From Natrarchaeobius halalkaliphilus (GTDB lineage: Archaea; Halobacteriota; Halobacteria; Halobacteriales; Natrialbaceae), in assembly GCF_003841485.1 (NCBI RefSeq), contig NZ_REFY01000003.1, positions 496,001-560,000 on the forward strand: a DNA stretch of 64,000 nt, read 5' to 3'. Each line of letters starts with the position of its first letter. Within the stretch, counting starts at the first letter, position 1. Below are positions 1 to 8,069 of the stretch, in pieces. The notes beneath the pieces were generated by a model that was not told where the DNA came from, ran no database searches, and saw only the letters and a program-made list of their open reading frames with translations. The position numbers and the translations under genes were made by a program.

Positions 1-591
1 GTCGCTGACGGACTGGACGGCATCCTTGCTCGCCGCTACGGCGGTACCGAGGCCGGCCCCTATCTCGACTCGCTCGCTGACGTCGCCTCCTTTGCGGTCG
101 CGCCGGCCGTCCTCGCGTTCGTCGTCGTCACCGCCGGTCTCAACATCGGTTTCGAGACGGTGACGGCCGGGTTGCTCCTCGTGACGGCCGTCTGTGCGCT
201 GTTCGTCGCGACGGCCGTCACCCGACTCGGCATGTACACGGCCTACGACGTCACCGGCAGCTACACCGAGGGCGTCCAGACCACGCTCGCGGCGACAATT
301 CTCGGCGCGGCGATCCTCGCGGACGTCGCCGGACCGTGGCTCGTGCTCGCGATCACGGGTGCGTTCTGTTACCTGATGGTCTCGAGGATCGAGTATCCGG
401 ACCTGCTCGTTCGAGACGCGGCGATCATGGGCGTCGTCCACGTGCTCGCGGTTCTCGTCCCCGAGTTCGCGGCTCGCTCGTTTCCGTTCGCGCTGTTGAT
501 CCTCGGGATGGCGTACATGACGCTCAGTCCGTGGTTCTACTGGCGCGAGGGACCGGAGACGGGACGGGCGGGCGTGCATGGAAACGCTTAG
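1..591 (+). CDS. pssA: Archaetidylserine synthase, CDP-alcohol phosphatidyltransferase family (5' end outside window)
   Basis: The reading frame is open from base 1, so the N-terminus lies upstream of the window; 196 residues are visible. It opens with the family's active-site signature, DG-x2-AR followed by G-x3-D-x3-D (DGILAR ... GPYLDSLAD), which binds the CDP-alcohol and metal ions. Several hydrophobic membrane segments follow, and a GVQTTLAA stretch resembles the GLPTP element of PssA enzymes. The expected reaction joins CDP-archaeol and serine to make archaetidylserine at the membrane. In haloarchaea this subfamily is linked to archaeosortase-dependent protein sorting; that role is inferred from the family, not from neighbours. 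The exact alcohol substrate is less certain than the family. Confidence 0.85.
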   Translation, partial: VADGLDGILARRYGGTEAGPYLDSLADVASFAVAPAVLAFVVVTAGLNIGFETVTAGLLLVTAVCALFVATAVTRLGMYTAYDVTGSYTEGVQTTLAATILGAAILADVAGPWLVLAITGAFCYLMVSRIEYPDLLVRDAAIMGVVHVLAVLVPEFAARSFPFALLILGMAYMTLSPWFYWREGPETGRAGVHGNA

Positions 592-663
592 GGCGATCCT
601 GACACGACCGTTTCGTATGGACACTGTCACGCGTCGGCATCGTTTCGTACGGAGGGAACAGAG

Positions 664-2010
664 ATGAGCGACGACGAGGCGAACGGTGACGGGTCAGCCG
701 GCGACGAGCCCGCGGATTCGGAACAGCGAGACGTCGATCTCGAGGGGATTCGCGACCGACTCGAGGGGTTCCAGTCCGACCTGGAGGGACTGACTGCGGA
801 CCTCGAGGCGGCAGAAACCGAAGCCGACCTCGACGTCGTCGAGGCGGATATCGACGAGTTCCGTGCGGAAATCGAGGACGTCGAGGTTCCGGAGCCGCCG
901 GAGACGGACGAGGACGAAGACGACGAGGACGACGAACAGACCCCCGAAGAAGCACTCGAAGAGACCTACGACGGGATCGAAAGCGACGTCTCGGACCTCG
1001 AGGACGACCTCGAGGATCAGCGCGGTCCCTACGCCGAAGACGTCGTCGACGAAATCGACGGCACGACGAGCACGATCACGGACACTCGCTGGACGACCGA
1101 GGGTGACGAGGAGCTGATCGAGGGCGTCGAAAGCTTCCTCGCGGACGTAACTGAGTTGCTCGACGAGTCCGTCTCGGTCGACGAGGGCGACGACGTTCCC
1201 GAGCGGCTGGCGGCGACGCTCGAGGAGTGTGCGGACGCGGTCGAAGCGGTCGACCTCGACGCGGACGAGGACGCGGCGACGATCGCCGGATTGCTCGAGG
1301 CGACTGACGATCTCGAGTCGGACGTCGACGAGGCGACCGCCTGGACCGACCTCGAGGTGCGCGAACAGCTCCGCCGGGAAGGGTTCTACGACGTCCTCGA
1401 TCACGTCAAGGATTTCCCGCCGGAGTGGCACGCGCTCAAGGTCCACGAAAAGCGAGGAAACGTCGACATGATCCTGCTCGCCTACGAGAGTCTCGGGTCG
1501 GACTTCATGGAAGAACACTGTCTCGAGGCCTTAGAGCGAATGGGACCCGAGGAGGCGATGGAACCGATGCTCCAGAAGGCGAATCGTCGGGACACGACGG
1601 CGATGAGCATTCTGGGGAAGATCGGCGTCACGGACGAGGAGGTCGTCGAGACGCTTCTCGATTACGTCGATTCCAACCCCGACCTGCAGAAACCGGCGTT
1701 CAGAGCGCTGGGCGAGGTCGGTGCCGAGGACGCGGTCCAGCCGATCGCGAACCAACTCGAGGCGGACAATCCGGACGTTCGAAGCTGGGCGGCCCGCGCG
1801 CTCGGCCTGATCGGTGACACCCGCGCGATCGAACCGCTCTCTGACCGTCTCGAGACCGACGAGGAAGACCGGGTGCGAGCCAGTGCCGCCTGGGCGCTCA
1901 ACCAGCTCGGAACGCAAACCGCCCTCGAGATCGTTGCCGAGTACGCAGACGATCGGGCGTATCTGGTTCAAGCCGAAGCCGAGCGAGCGGATCTCGAGCC
2001 GGTTGCGTAA
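664..2010 (+). CDS. HEAT-repeat domain protein with acidic coiled-coil N-terminus
   Basis: 448 residues. Roughly residues 1-240 are very acidic and heptad-like, rich in Glu, Asp and Leu, consistent with a coiled coil. From about residue 245 onward there are tandem alpha-helical HEAT/PBS-lyase-type repeats, seen as recurring A-x2-ALG-x-IGD-x-RAIEPL-like units (for example ALGEVGAEDAV and ALGLIGDTRAIEPL). Such repeats usually serve as protein-protein scaffolds; no catalytic motif is visible. It lies 72 nt downstream of the archaetidylserine synthase gene on the same strand and could be cotranscribed with it. The biological role is unknown. Confidence 0.85.
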   Translation: MSDDEANGDGSAGDEPADSEQRDVDLEGIRDRLEGFQSDLEGLTADLEAAETEADLDVVEADIDEFRAEIEDVEVPEPPETDEDEDDEDDEQTPEEALEETYDGIESDVSDLEDDLEDQRGPYAEDVVDEIDGTTSTITDTRWTTEGDEELIEGVESFLADVTELLDESVSVDEGDDVPERLAATLEECADAVEAVDLDADEDAATIAGLLEATDDLESDVDEATAWTDLEVREQLRREGFYDVLDHVKDFPPEWHALKVHEKRGNVDMILLAYESLGSDFMEEHCLEALERMGPEEAMEPMLQKANRRDTTAMSILGKIGVTDEEVVETLLDYVDSNPDLQKPAFRALGEVGAEDAVQPIANQLEADNPDVRSWAARALGLIGDTRAIEPLSDRLETDEEDRVRASAAWALNQLGTQTALEIVAEYADDRAYLVQAEAERADLEPVA

Positions 2011-2082
2011 CGTTCGACCGATTTATCCGCGTCTCTCCAGCGATCAGTATTTCCCGCCGGGGCTCCTATCGCCACGTAACGA

Positions 2083-2982
2083 ATGCAATTCGTCGAAGAG
2101 ATCGTCGTCGACGAGTTCCTGCCGACCGTCCGGTCGATGCTCGCCACAGCGCTCCGCGAGCGAGGACTCACCCAGAGCGAGGTCGCCCAGGTTCTCGGAA
2201 TCAGTCAGAGCGCCGTTTCGAAATACGCCCACGGCGACGTCACGACGAACGATCGCATCGCCGGAGACGAACGGATCGAGGCGCTGGTCGAGGAACTCGC
2301 TGACGGGCTGGCGTCGGGGGACGTCACGCCCGTCCGCGCGCTGATCGAGATCGAGGTGCTCGTTCGCGAACTCGAGACCGGCGGAGACGTTCTCGCCCAG
2401 CTTCACGAGGAGGCCGTGCCGGAACTCGCGGACCACGGCTCGAGTTTTCGCGTCCACGATCCGGAGAACGACCTCCGAACGAGCGAGCGCGTCCTCTCGT
2501 CGCTCCGGCGGGGGCTGCGCATCCTCGAGAACGCGAGCGGCTTCGCGTCGCTGATTCCGGCGGTCGGCTCGAACCTGGTCGCCTGTACGCCCGACGCCGA
2601 CGACATCGACGACGTCGCCGGCGTTCCGGGTCGAATCTTCGACGTGAAAGGTCAGGCGACGGTGCCGACGGACCCCGAGTTCGGCGTTTCGGAACACGTC
2701 GCAACGATCCTGCTCGCGTCGCGTCGTCACGACGCGCCGGTCTCGGCGGCGATCAACATCGCCTACAGTCCCGAGTTACTCGACCGACTCGTCGAGTCGG
2801 GACACACGGCCGCCGAGTTCGACGAGTCGAACGACATCGTCTCGAGCGTCGGGGCGGCGGTCGAGAACGAGCCGGAGGCGACGGTGCTGTACCAGACCGG
2901 TCGGATGGGAATCGAGCCGCTGATCTACGTCCTCGGATCCGACGCGGAGTCGGTCGCTGACGACGTTCGGTCGCTGTTATAA
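2083..2982 (+). CDS. thiR: HTH-ThiN transcriptional regulator (ThiR-like, thiamine-phosphate responsive)
   Basis: 299 residues. An N-terminal helix-turn-helix at about residues 20-60 (LTQSEVAQVLGIS, then SAVSKYAHG) is followed by a ThiN-type domain at about residues 120-299. ThiN is the archaeal thiamine-phosphate synthase domain. When fused to an HTH it acts as the ligand-binding half of a repressor of thiamine biosynthesis and transport genes (ThiR). No thiamine gene is adjacent in this window, so the target set is inferred from the family. The start at 2083 places the first strand of the HTH domain normally. It is followed 16 nt later by a methyltransferase gene and may share a transcript with it. 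Confidence 0.8.
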   Translation: MQFVEEIVVDEFLPTVRSMLATALRERGLTQSEVAQVLGISQSAVSKYAHGDVTTNDRIAGDERIEALVEELADGLASGDVTPVRALIEIEVLVRELETGGDVLAQLHEEAVPELADHGSSFRVHDPENDLRTSERVLSSLRRGLRILENASGFASLIPAVGSNLVACTPDADDIDDVAGVPGRIFDVKGQATVPTDPEFGVSEHVATILLASRRHDAPVSAAINIAYSPELLDRLVESGHTAAEFDESNDIVSSVGAAVENEPEATVLYQTGRMGIEPLIYVLGSDAESVADDVRSLL

Positions 2983-2998
2983 CGAACGGTTCGCACTC

Positions 2999-3724
2999 AT
3001 GGCTTCGAACTCCCTTCTCACGACGGTCCGGTCGATGGCGACGGAGGATGCACAGGAGTTCTACGGCCGCTGGTCGGGGCTTTACGACGTAATCGCCAGA
3101 CGAACGCCCGGGATTCCCCGCCTTCGACGACGGACGGCCGCGGCCTGCCGGCTCGAGCCCGGAGACACCGTCGTCGAGATGGGCTGTGGGACGGGGGCGA
3201 ATCTGCCGTACCTGCGCGAGCGCGTCGGCCCCGAGGGAACCGTCGTCGGGATCGATTTCACCGGACCGGTACTCGAGCGAGCCCGCGAGGCCACCGCCGG
3301 CTACGACAACGTTCACGTCGTGAGAGGGGACGCGACTCGGTTACCGCTCGCCGCCTTTCCGGAAGGGACGACCGAGATAGACGCGATCCTCGCGACGTTC
3401 GTCGTCGGTATGCTCAGCGATCCCGCCGGAGCGGTCGACGACTGGTGCGATCTGGTTCGACCCGGTGGACACGTCGTCCTCGCGAACGCGGCCCGAAGCG
3501 ACGCGTGGTACGCGCCGCCGGTGAACGCTGTCTTTCGAGCGATCGTCGTCCTCTCGACGCCACCGACGACGAAACTTCGCTACGAGAACGAACCGCACCT
3601 GCGACTCGACGAGAAAATCGACGCGGCACACGCGCGACTTCGCGATCGGTCGGTCGCGGTCGCGGACGAAACGCGCGTGTTCGGCGTCGTTCGGCTGACC
3701 GGCGGCCGCCTCCCAAAGCACTAG
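2999..3724 (+). CDS. Class I SAM-dependent methyltransferase
   Basis: 241 residues. It has the Rossmann-fold SAM-binding motif I (VVEMGCGTGANLPYL, about residues 59-73), then an acidic motif II region (GIDFTGPVLERA) and a motif IV-like aspartate around ILATFVVGML. The family resembles UbiE/phospholipid N-methyltransferase-like enzymes, but the substrate cannot be read from the sequence. The start codon follows the ThiR-like gene by 16 nt, so cotranscription is likely. The C-terminal part (about residues 170-241) lacks a recognisable extra domain. Confidence 0.8.
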   Translation: MASNSLLTTVRSMATEDAQEFYGRWSGLYDVIARRTPGIPRLRRRTAAACRLEPGDTVVEMGCGTGANLPYLRERVGPEGTVVGIDFTGPVLERAREATAGYDNVHVVRGDATRLPLAAFPEGTTEIDAILATFVVGMLSDPAGAVDDWCDLVRPGGHVVLANAARSDAWYAPPVNAVFRAIVVLSTPPTTKLRYENEPHLRLDEKIDAAHARLRDRSVAVADETRVFGVVRLTGGRLPKH

Positions 3725-3807
3725 TCCGACCCGTCCACACGAAACGGCGACCCCGTCCGTCGGCTCGAGGTCGGAACTCCGCTCGTCGACTCGAGGGTGC
3801 CGTCGAC

Positions 3808-4221
3808 TCACTCCGCCGCGGCGTCGAGGTTTTCCGACGTTTCGATCCGCGTTCGGACGTCGTCGGGAACCGGAGCCGGCTGAACCGTCTCGGGATCGAC
3901 GTAGACCATCGTCGTCTCGGCGGTCGCCGCCACGTCGTCGTCGGTTCGGATTTCGTATCTCATCGTACAGCTCGTCTCCCCGAGTTCGGAGACCCAGGTC
4001 GCCACGGTCGGCTCGTCCGAGCGCGTGATGGGACGCTCGTAGCTGATCTCGAGATTCGCGACGACGTACGAGAGGTCCTGCGGTTTTTCCTCGAGAAGCG
4101 ACTCGAAGTAATCGATCCGTGCGGTCTCGAGGTACGTCGCGTAGACGGCGTGGTTGACGTGGTTCAGCGTGTCGAGGTCGCGGTACCGGACGGGAACGTC
4201 GACGGTGAAAGGGTCGCTCAC
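3808..4221 (-). CDS. Acyl-CoA thioesterase, 4-hydroxybenzoyl-CoA thioesterase (hotdog) family
   Basis: 137 residues from a GTG start at 4221. The frame stays open further upstream, but upstream residues are not protein-like. The N-terminus shows the 4HBT/YbgC signature: VPVRYRDLDTLNHVNHAVYATYLE, where the aspartate after RYR and the NHVNH motif form the active site. A hotdog fold would fill the rest. These enzymes hydrolyse short or aromatic acyl-CoA esters in the cytoplasm. It is convergent with the upstream methyltransferase and divergent from the RNase P component 4 gene (95 nt apart), so that gap should contain two opposing promoters. Confidence 0.8.
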   Translation of the reverse strand: MSDPFTVDVPVRYRDLDTLNHVNHAVYATYLETARIDYFESLLEEKPQDLSYVVANLEISYERPITRSDEPTVATWVSELGETSCTMRYEIRTDDDVAATAETTMVYVDPETVQPAPVPDDVRTRIETSENLDAAAE

Positions 4222-4315
4222 GTGTTGTCGACGGCGATTGAAACGGATGTACGCTCCGATTTCGAGGCTTCGGTTGGAACGCAACATCAATAGGTGGACC
4301 GACGAAAAACGGGGT

Positions 4316-4594
4316 ATGGACGTCGCCGCCGAACGGATCGATCGGCTCCACGACCTGGCTCGAGCGGCGGCAGCGGCGGATGACGACGACCGAGCCAGAG
4401 AGTACGTCCGGCTCGCGCGTCGAATCGCGGAACGAAACCGACTGACGCTCCCGAGATCGTTCCGACGGTTTACCTGCGACTCCTGTGATTCGTACCTTCG
4501 GCCGGGGAAAAACGCACGCGTCAGGCTCCAGGACGGCCACGTCGTCGTGAGCTGTGACTGCGGTTCCCACGCCAGGTATCCATACGAGACGTAG
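4316..4594 (+). CDS. rnp4: Ribonuclease P protein component 4 (Rpp21/Rpr2 family)
   Basis: 92 residues starting at MDVAAERIDRL. An N-terminal helical segment (about residues 1-45, RIDRLHDLARAAAA ... RIAERNR) precedes a zinc ribbon with one cysteine pair (FTCDSC) and a second pair (VSCDCG), which is the Rpp21 arrangement. In archaea this protein pairs with Rpp29 and binds the RNase P RNA specificity domain for tRNA 5'-end processing. The frame extends upstream to 4154, but that part overlaps the opposite-strand thioesterase and is not conserved-looking. The next gene, a CRS1-YhbY RNA-binding protein, follows after 163 nt; this pairing is common in haloarchaea and suggests an RNA-processing operon. 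Confidence 0.88.
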   Translation: MDVAAERIDRLHDLARAAAAADDDDRAREYVRLARRIAERNRLTLPRSFRRFTCDSCDSYLRPGKNARVRLQDGHVVVSCDCGSHARYPYET

Positions 4595-4757
4595 CGGCCC
4601 CGTCGCCGTCGGTCGTCGGTTTGGGGAACTCTCCGTGTTTGGCCGCTCTCGGTTCTGGCCAGTTTCGGTTCGGGACACTCTCGAGGGACGACACCCACCT
4701 CCGGCCGGCGTTTCGATTCGCGAAGATTCAAATCACTCGGATTCCTTATCCAGGGTT

Positions 4758-5006
4758 ATGGATCGAGAAGAGCGGATGCGGCGGGCACACGACCTCGACG
4801 TTACCGTCTGGGTCGGCAAGAGCGGAATCGAATCGGTCGTCGACGAACTCGACGATCAACTGACCAACGGCGATCTCGTGAAGGTGAAGTTCTTGCGTGC
4901 CGCCCGCGCCGGCAGTTCGACCGACGAAACGGCACAGGACCTCGCCGATCGAGTGAACGCCGACCTCGTCGATACCCGCGGCCACACCGCGGTTCTCTAC
5001 CGATGA
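4758..5006 (+). CDS. YhbY/CRM-domain RNA-binding protein
   Basis: 82 residues. A complete CRM (CRS1-YhbY) domain is visible: the basic GKSGI loop (VWVGKSGIESVVDEL) is the GxxG-type RNA-binding turn, followed by LVKVKFLRAARAG and a final strand GHTAVLYR. YhbY proteins associate with ribosomal RNA precursors. The stop codon overlaps the ATG of the mechanosensitive channel gene (ATGA at 5003-5006), so the two are translationally coupled. Placement after rnp4 supports a role in RNA maturation. The start at 4758 is chosen because the long upstream extension of this frame is arginine- and proline-rich shadow sequence. Confidence 0.85.
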   Translation: MDREERMRRAHDLDVTVWVGKSGIESVVDELDDQLTNGDLVKVKFLRAARAGSSTDETAQDLADRVNADLVDTRGHTAVLYR

Positions 5007-5926
5007 GCGCCGTCGCGACGCCCCTCCAGAACGGAGAACCGGGAGGGGATTCCGGCATCGTCGCGGGCGTACTCGAGGAGAGCCTCGGTGACGCGACGGT
5101 CGCTGCGACGGTCGAACGGCTGGTGCTGTTCGTCGTCGCCTTTCTCATCGTCTACGCCGTCGGTCGGTTCGTCGTGATTCCGCTGTTGAACCGGGCGTTC
5201 GACCGCCGGGACCTGGACCGTCACGCGCGGAGACCGCTGGTGAAGATCACGAAGTTCGGAATCCTGTTCGTCGCGCTCGCAGCAGCCTTCGGCGCGGCTG
5301 ACTTCGGTAACTTCCTCGTCTCGCTGGCCGGCATCGCCGCCGCCGGTGCGCTCGCGGTCGGTCTGGCGATGCAAAACGTCATCAGGAACTTCGTCGCGGG
5401 CGTGTTCATCTACGTCGACAAGCCGTTCAAGATCGGGGACTGGATCGAGTGGGACGATCACGCGGGCGTCGTCGAGGACATCAGCCTCCGGGTGACCCGG
5501 GTCCGGACGTTCGACAACGAACTGCTGACCGTTCCGAACTCGGCGCTGACCGAGAACGTCCTCAAGAACCCCGTCGACGCCGACACGCTTCGACTGAAGT
5601 TCGTCTTCGGAATCGGATACGACGACGACATCGAGCGCGCGACGGAGATCATCGTCGAAGAAGGCGACCGCCATCCCGAAATCGTGGACGATCCCGGGCC
5701 GTCCGTTCGACTGACGGAACTCGGTGACTCCGACGTCGGCCTCCAGTCACGGTTCTGGATCGAAACCCCCTCGAGAGCCGACTTCGTCCGCATCAAAGGC
5801 GAGTACGTGACGGCAGTCAAAGAGCGCTTCGACGAGGAGGGAATCGACATTCCCTACCCCGTCCGGACCCTCGAGGGCGATCTCGCGGTCGAAAACGGGA
5901 TCGAGACGGCCCAGGTTAGCGACTAG
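5003..5926 (+). CDS. MscS-family small-conductance mechanosensitive channel
   Basis: 307 residues. Three hydrophobic segments lie at about residues 33-58, 80-105 and 108-140. The third is the Gly/Ala-rich pore helix (GIAAAGALAVGLAMQN). It is followed by the MscS beta domain (KPFKIGDWIEW, GVVEDI, and TVPNSALTENVLKN) and the C-terminal alpha/beta cage domain. It opens under membrane tension to release solutes on hypo-osmotic shock, which is relevant for a halophile. The ATG overlaps the stop of the YhbY gene by 4 nt. No ligand-binding extra domain is present. Confidence 0.9.
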   Translation: MSAVATPLQNGEPGGDSGIVAGVLEESLGDATVAATVERLVLFVVAFLIVYAVGRFVVIPLLNRAFDRRDLDRHARRPLVKITKFGILFVALAAAFGAADFGNFLVSLAGIAAAGALAVGLAMQNVIRNFVAGVFIYVDKPFKIGDWIEWDDHAGVVEDISLRVTRVRTFDNELLTVPNSALTENVLKNPVDADTLRLKFVFGIGYDDDIERATEIIVEEGDRHPEIVDDPGPSVRLTELGDSDVGLQSRFWIETPSRADFVRIKGEYVTAVKERFDEEGIDIPYPVRTLEGDLAVENGIETAQVSD

Positions 5927-6064
5927 CGCTCGTCGATCGGCTGGCACGCTGGCGCTCGAGGTATGGGATATTCGTAAAACAGGTACTCACCGCTCGCACT
6001 CGAAGGACCAGTACCGGCGTGTTGGCCGCCGGTTCGCGAGCGGGATCGCGTTGCCGTTCACCGA

Positions 6065-6856
6065 CTACTCGATCTCGTCGACCGTCACGTTCTCCGCGGG
6101 CTCGAACGCGAACGTTCCGTCCGGGAGGTCGTTGTTGAACGACACCTCCTCGAAGCGCTCGGTCATCGTCTTTCGCTCACCGTTCGGTCCCTCGAACACC
6201 AGCTCTTCTTTCAGCGGATACTCGTACTCCGCGTCGATCCAGATCGTCTGTTCGAGTGCGACGAGTTCGTCGGCCGGATCGACCGTCTCGAGCGCGTAGA
6301 CGTACTCCGTATCGCCAACGAGGACCGAGATACCGTCCTCGACCACCTCGTCTTTCGCCTCGACCGTGAGGACGTACGTCTCCCGGTCCGCGACCGTCTC
6401 GGTTCCCAGATACTCGAGATCGTAGCGCTCGAGTTGTCGCTCGGCCTGGTCTGCACGCGCCGCCTCGACGGCCTCGTTTTCGTGGGGCTCGTCGACCTCG
6501 TAGACGCTCGCGGCGTTCGATTCCGGATCGTACCACCACGAGGCCGTCGCGTTCGAGACGTAGACGTCTCCGGCGGTGGCGGCCATCGAAGACTCGAGGA
6601 CTTCGCTCCGGTACTCGACGTAGGGGCGCTCGACGACGGAGGCGACCTCGGTGACGGTTTCGTCGCCGTCCGTCACCGTCGTCGTCCGCTCGCCGCGGAC
6701 GTCGACGAGGTCGTCGCCGTGGACGAAGGCGGCTTCGAACACCGTCTCCGGATCGGGTTCCGGATCGCTCGAGGGGACGTCGAGGACGGCACAGCCACCG
6801 AGGACGACGACCACCGCGAGCAGACAGAAAACGAGTGGCAATCGGCGGGCACCCAT
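6065..6856 (-). CDS. LolA-like outer-leaflet lipoprotein (DUF2092/LolA fold)
   Basis: 263 residues. The N-terminus is a Sec-type lipoprotein signal: MGARR, a hydrophobic stretch and the lipobox VLGGC with cysteine near residue 22. The remainder is a beta-rich domain with YVEYRSEVLE, ASWWYDPESN, YVLTVEAKD and IWIDAEYEYPLKEEL segments, typical of the LolA/LppX/sporulation-protein fold that carries lipids or lipidated proteins. In haloarchaea the protein would be anchored outside the cytoplasmic membrane; its cargo is unknown. There is no operon partner: endonuclease V lies upstream on the same strand, about 125 nt away. The identity of the fold is inferred from pattern and not proved. Confidence 0.7.
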   Translation of the reverse strand: MGARRLPLVFCLLAVVVVLGGCAVLDVPSSDPEPDPETVFEAAFVHGDDLVDVRGERTTTVTDGDETVTEVASVVERPYVEYRSEVLESSMAATAGDVYVSNATASWWYDPESNAASVYEVDEPHENEAVEAARADQAERQLERYDLEYLGTETVADRETYVLTVEAKDEVVEDGISVLVGDTEYVYALETVDPADELVALEQTIWIDAEYEYPLKEELVFEGPNGERKTMTERFEEVSFNNDLPDGTFAFEPAENVTVDEIE

Positions 6857-6981
6857 TGATCACAACCCGTGCAAGCGTCGTCCTAAGTTTTTCTATCCCA
6901 CTTCCCAACCCGCTCCTGTCAGCCCTGGTCAGGGACCGATCCACCTGACCGGGATACGGATCGAAGCGGTGAACCGGCCGT

Positions 6982-7779
6982 CTACTCCTCGAGCGTCCGT
7001 TTCGCCTCGTCGGCGTAGGCGTCGGCCAGCCGGATCGGTTCGGGGAGTTTGTAGGTCGTCGCGAGTTCGAGCGCACCGTCGGCGGCCGTCTCGGGCCCGA
7101 CCCGGTGGCCCGGGCTGACGTAGAGCGGATTGATGGCGCGGTCGGGCGAGTCGTACTGGCGCGTCTGGACCGCGTAGCCGAGTACCGTTCCCGCCGGAGC
7201 GTCGACCCGCGAGTTCGCGTCGATCGGAACGGTGGTTCCCGCCGGCAGATCGTCGACGTCCCCGCGTGGCTCACCACAGAGCAGGCTCTTTGCGATCCCG
7301 ACGCTCGGCACGTCGAGGACGACGCCGATGTGAGTCGCGATCCCCGCCTGCCGGAAGTGGATACGCCCGCTGCCGTCGAACAGGAACAGGTCCGGCTCCG
7401 TCGAAAGTCCCTCGAGAGCCGCGAGGATCGGTCCGCCCTCGCGAAACGCCAGCAGCCCCGGAATGTAGGGTATCTCGAGCGGCGTCACGGCGTGGACGCG
7501 CTCGACGACCTCCCCGGCCTGCATCACCACGACGGCGCTCAACGCCCGTTCGCTCTCGAGGAGAAACGACTGATCGACGCCGGCGACGAGCGGTGGTTCC
7601 GGTCGGTCGCGGTCGCTCGAGGCCGCCTCGAGCGGATTCGAAAGCGAACCGACGGCGACGTCGTGATCGTCTTCGAAGATCGCGGCGGCGGCGATCTCGC
7701 GTTGCATGGCTTCCATCTCTTCGCGCTCGAGGTCGGCGTCGGGCTCGAGATCGGGACGTGGTGTTCGGGGCTGGCGCAT
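6982..7779 (-). CDS. nfi: Endonuclease V (deoxyinosine 3'-endonuclease)
   Basis: 265 residues. The first catalytic aspartate lies in AGVDQSF. It is followed by the signature PYIPGLLAFREGP, then FLFDGSGRIHFRQAGIATHIG (second catalytic Asp and the DG-x-G-x-x-H-x-R motif) and GIAKSLLCG. Endonuclease V cleaves the second phosphodiester 3' of deoxyinosine to start repair of deaminated adenine, or acts on inosine-RNA. The first 65 residues before the first motif are longer than in bacterial enzymes and acidic, as is common in haloarchaea. The upstream region carries a degenerate tandem array (7934-8040). Confidence 0.9.
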   Translation of the reverse strand: MRQPRTPRPDLEPDADLEREEMEAMQREIAAAAIFEDDHDVAVGSLSNPLEAASSDRDRPEPPLVAGVDQSFLLESERALSAVVVMQAGEVVERVHAVTPLEIPYIPGLLAFREGGPILAALEGLSTEPDLFLFDGSGRIHFRQAGIATHIGVVLDVPSVGIAKSLLCGEPRGDVDDLPAGTTVPIDANSRVDAPAGTVLGYAVQTRQYDSPDRAINPLYVSPGHRVGPETAADGALELATTYKLPEPIRLADAYADEAKRTLEE

Positions 7780-7933
7780 CGGTCGTGCGCCGATACGAGG
7801 GCGATGAAAATCAGTTGGTGGGATCTGCTCGGTCCGACACCGTCGGACGGTGGCTGATCGACGGGGATACGTCGGTGTCGGTTACGTTTCGTCAGAAGTA
7901 CGAAAACATACGCTTCGGCCGACGTCCTCCTAT

Positions 7934-8040
7934 ACTTCGAAGATCAAAGTAATTCACTTCGGATTTCAAAGTAACGGGTTCGAAGCGCGTCCAACGTAGT
8001 GGGTTCGAAGCACGCTCGAAATAACGGTTCGAAGAACGTG
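7934..8040. repeat. Degenerate tandem repeat array with TTCGAAG cores
   Basis: Five imperfect units of about 22-25 nt share an ACTTCGAAG or GGTTCGAAG core. Two start near 7934 and 7956 and end in CAAAGTAA. Three start near 7976, 8001 and 8025 and have GGTTCGAAGC/A cores. The array fills most of the 290-nt gap between endonuclease V (start at 7779, minus strand) and the rhomboid gene (stop at 8070). No open frame crosses it convincingly. It sits upstream of the endonuclease V gene and could hold its control elements or be a decayed repeat; nothing else is visible in the gap. Confidence 0.55.
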
Positions 8041-8069
8041 GCGTCCTCAAATCGGCACTCGAAGAGAAC

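Noticed and set aside
3341-4678. 445-codon open frame on the minus strand
   Set aside because: It is arginine-rich, has no family pattern and lies antisense to the methyltransferase end and across rnp4. GC-rich haloarchaeal DNA makes many such shadow frames.
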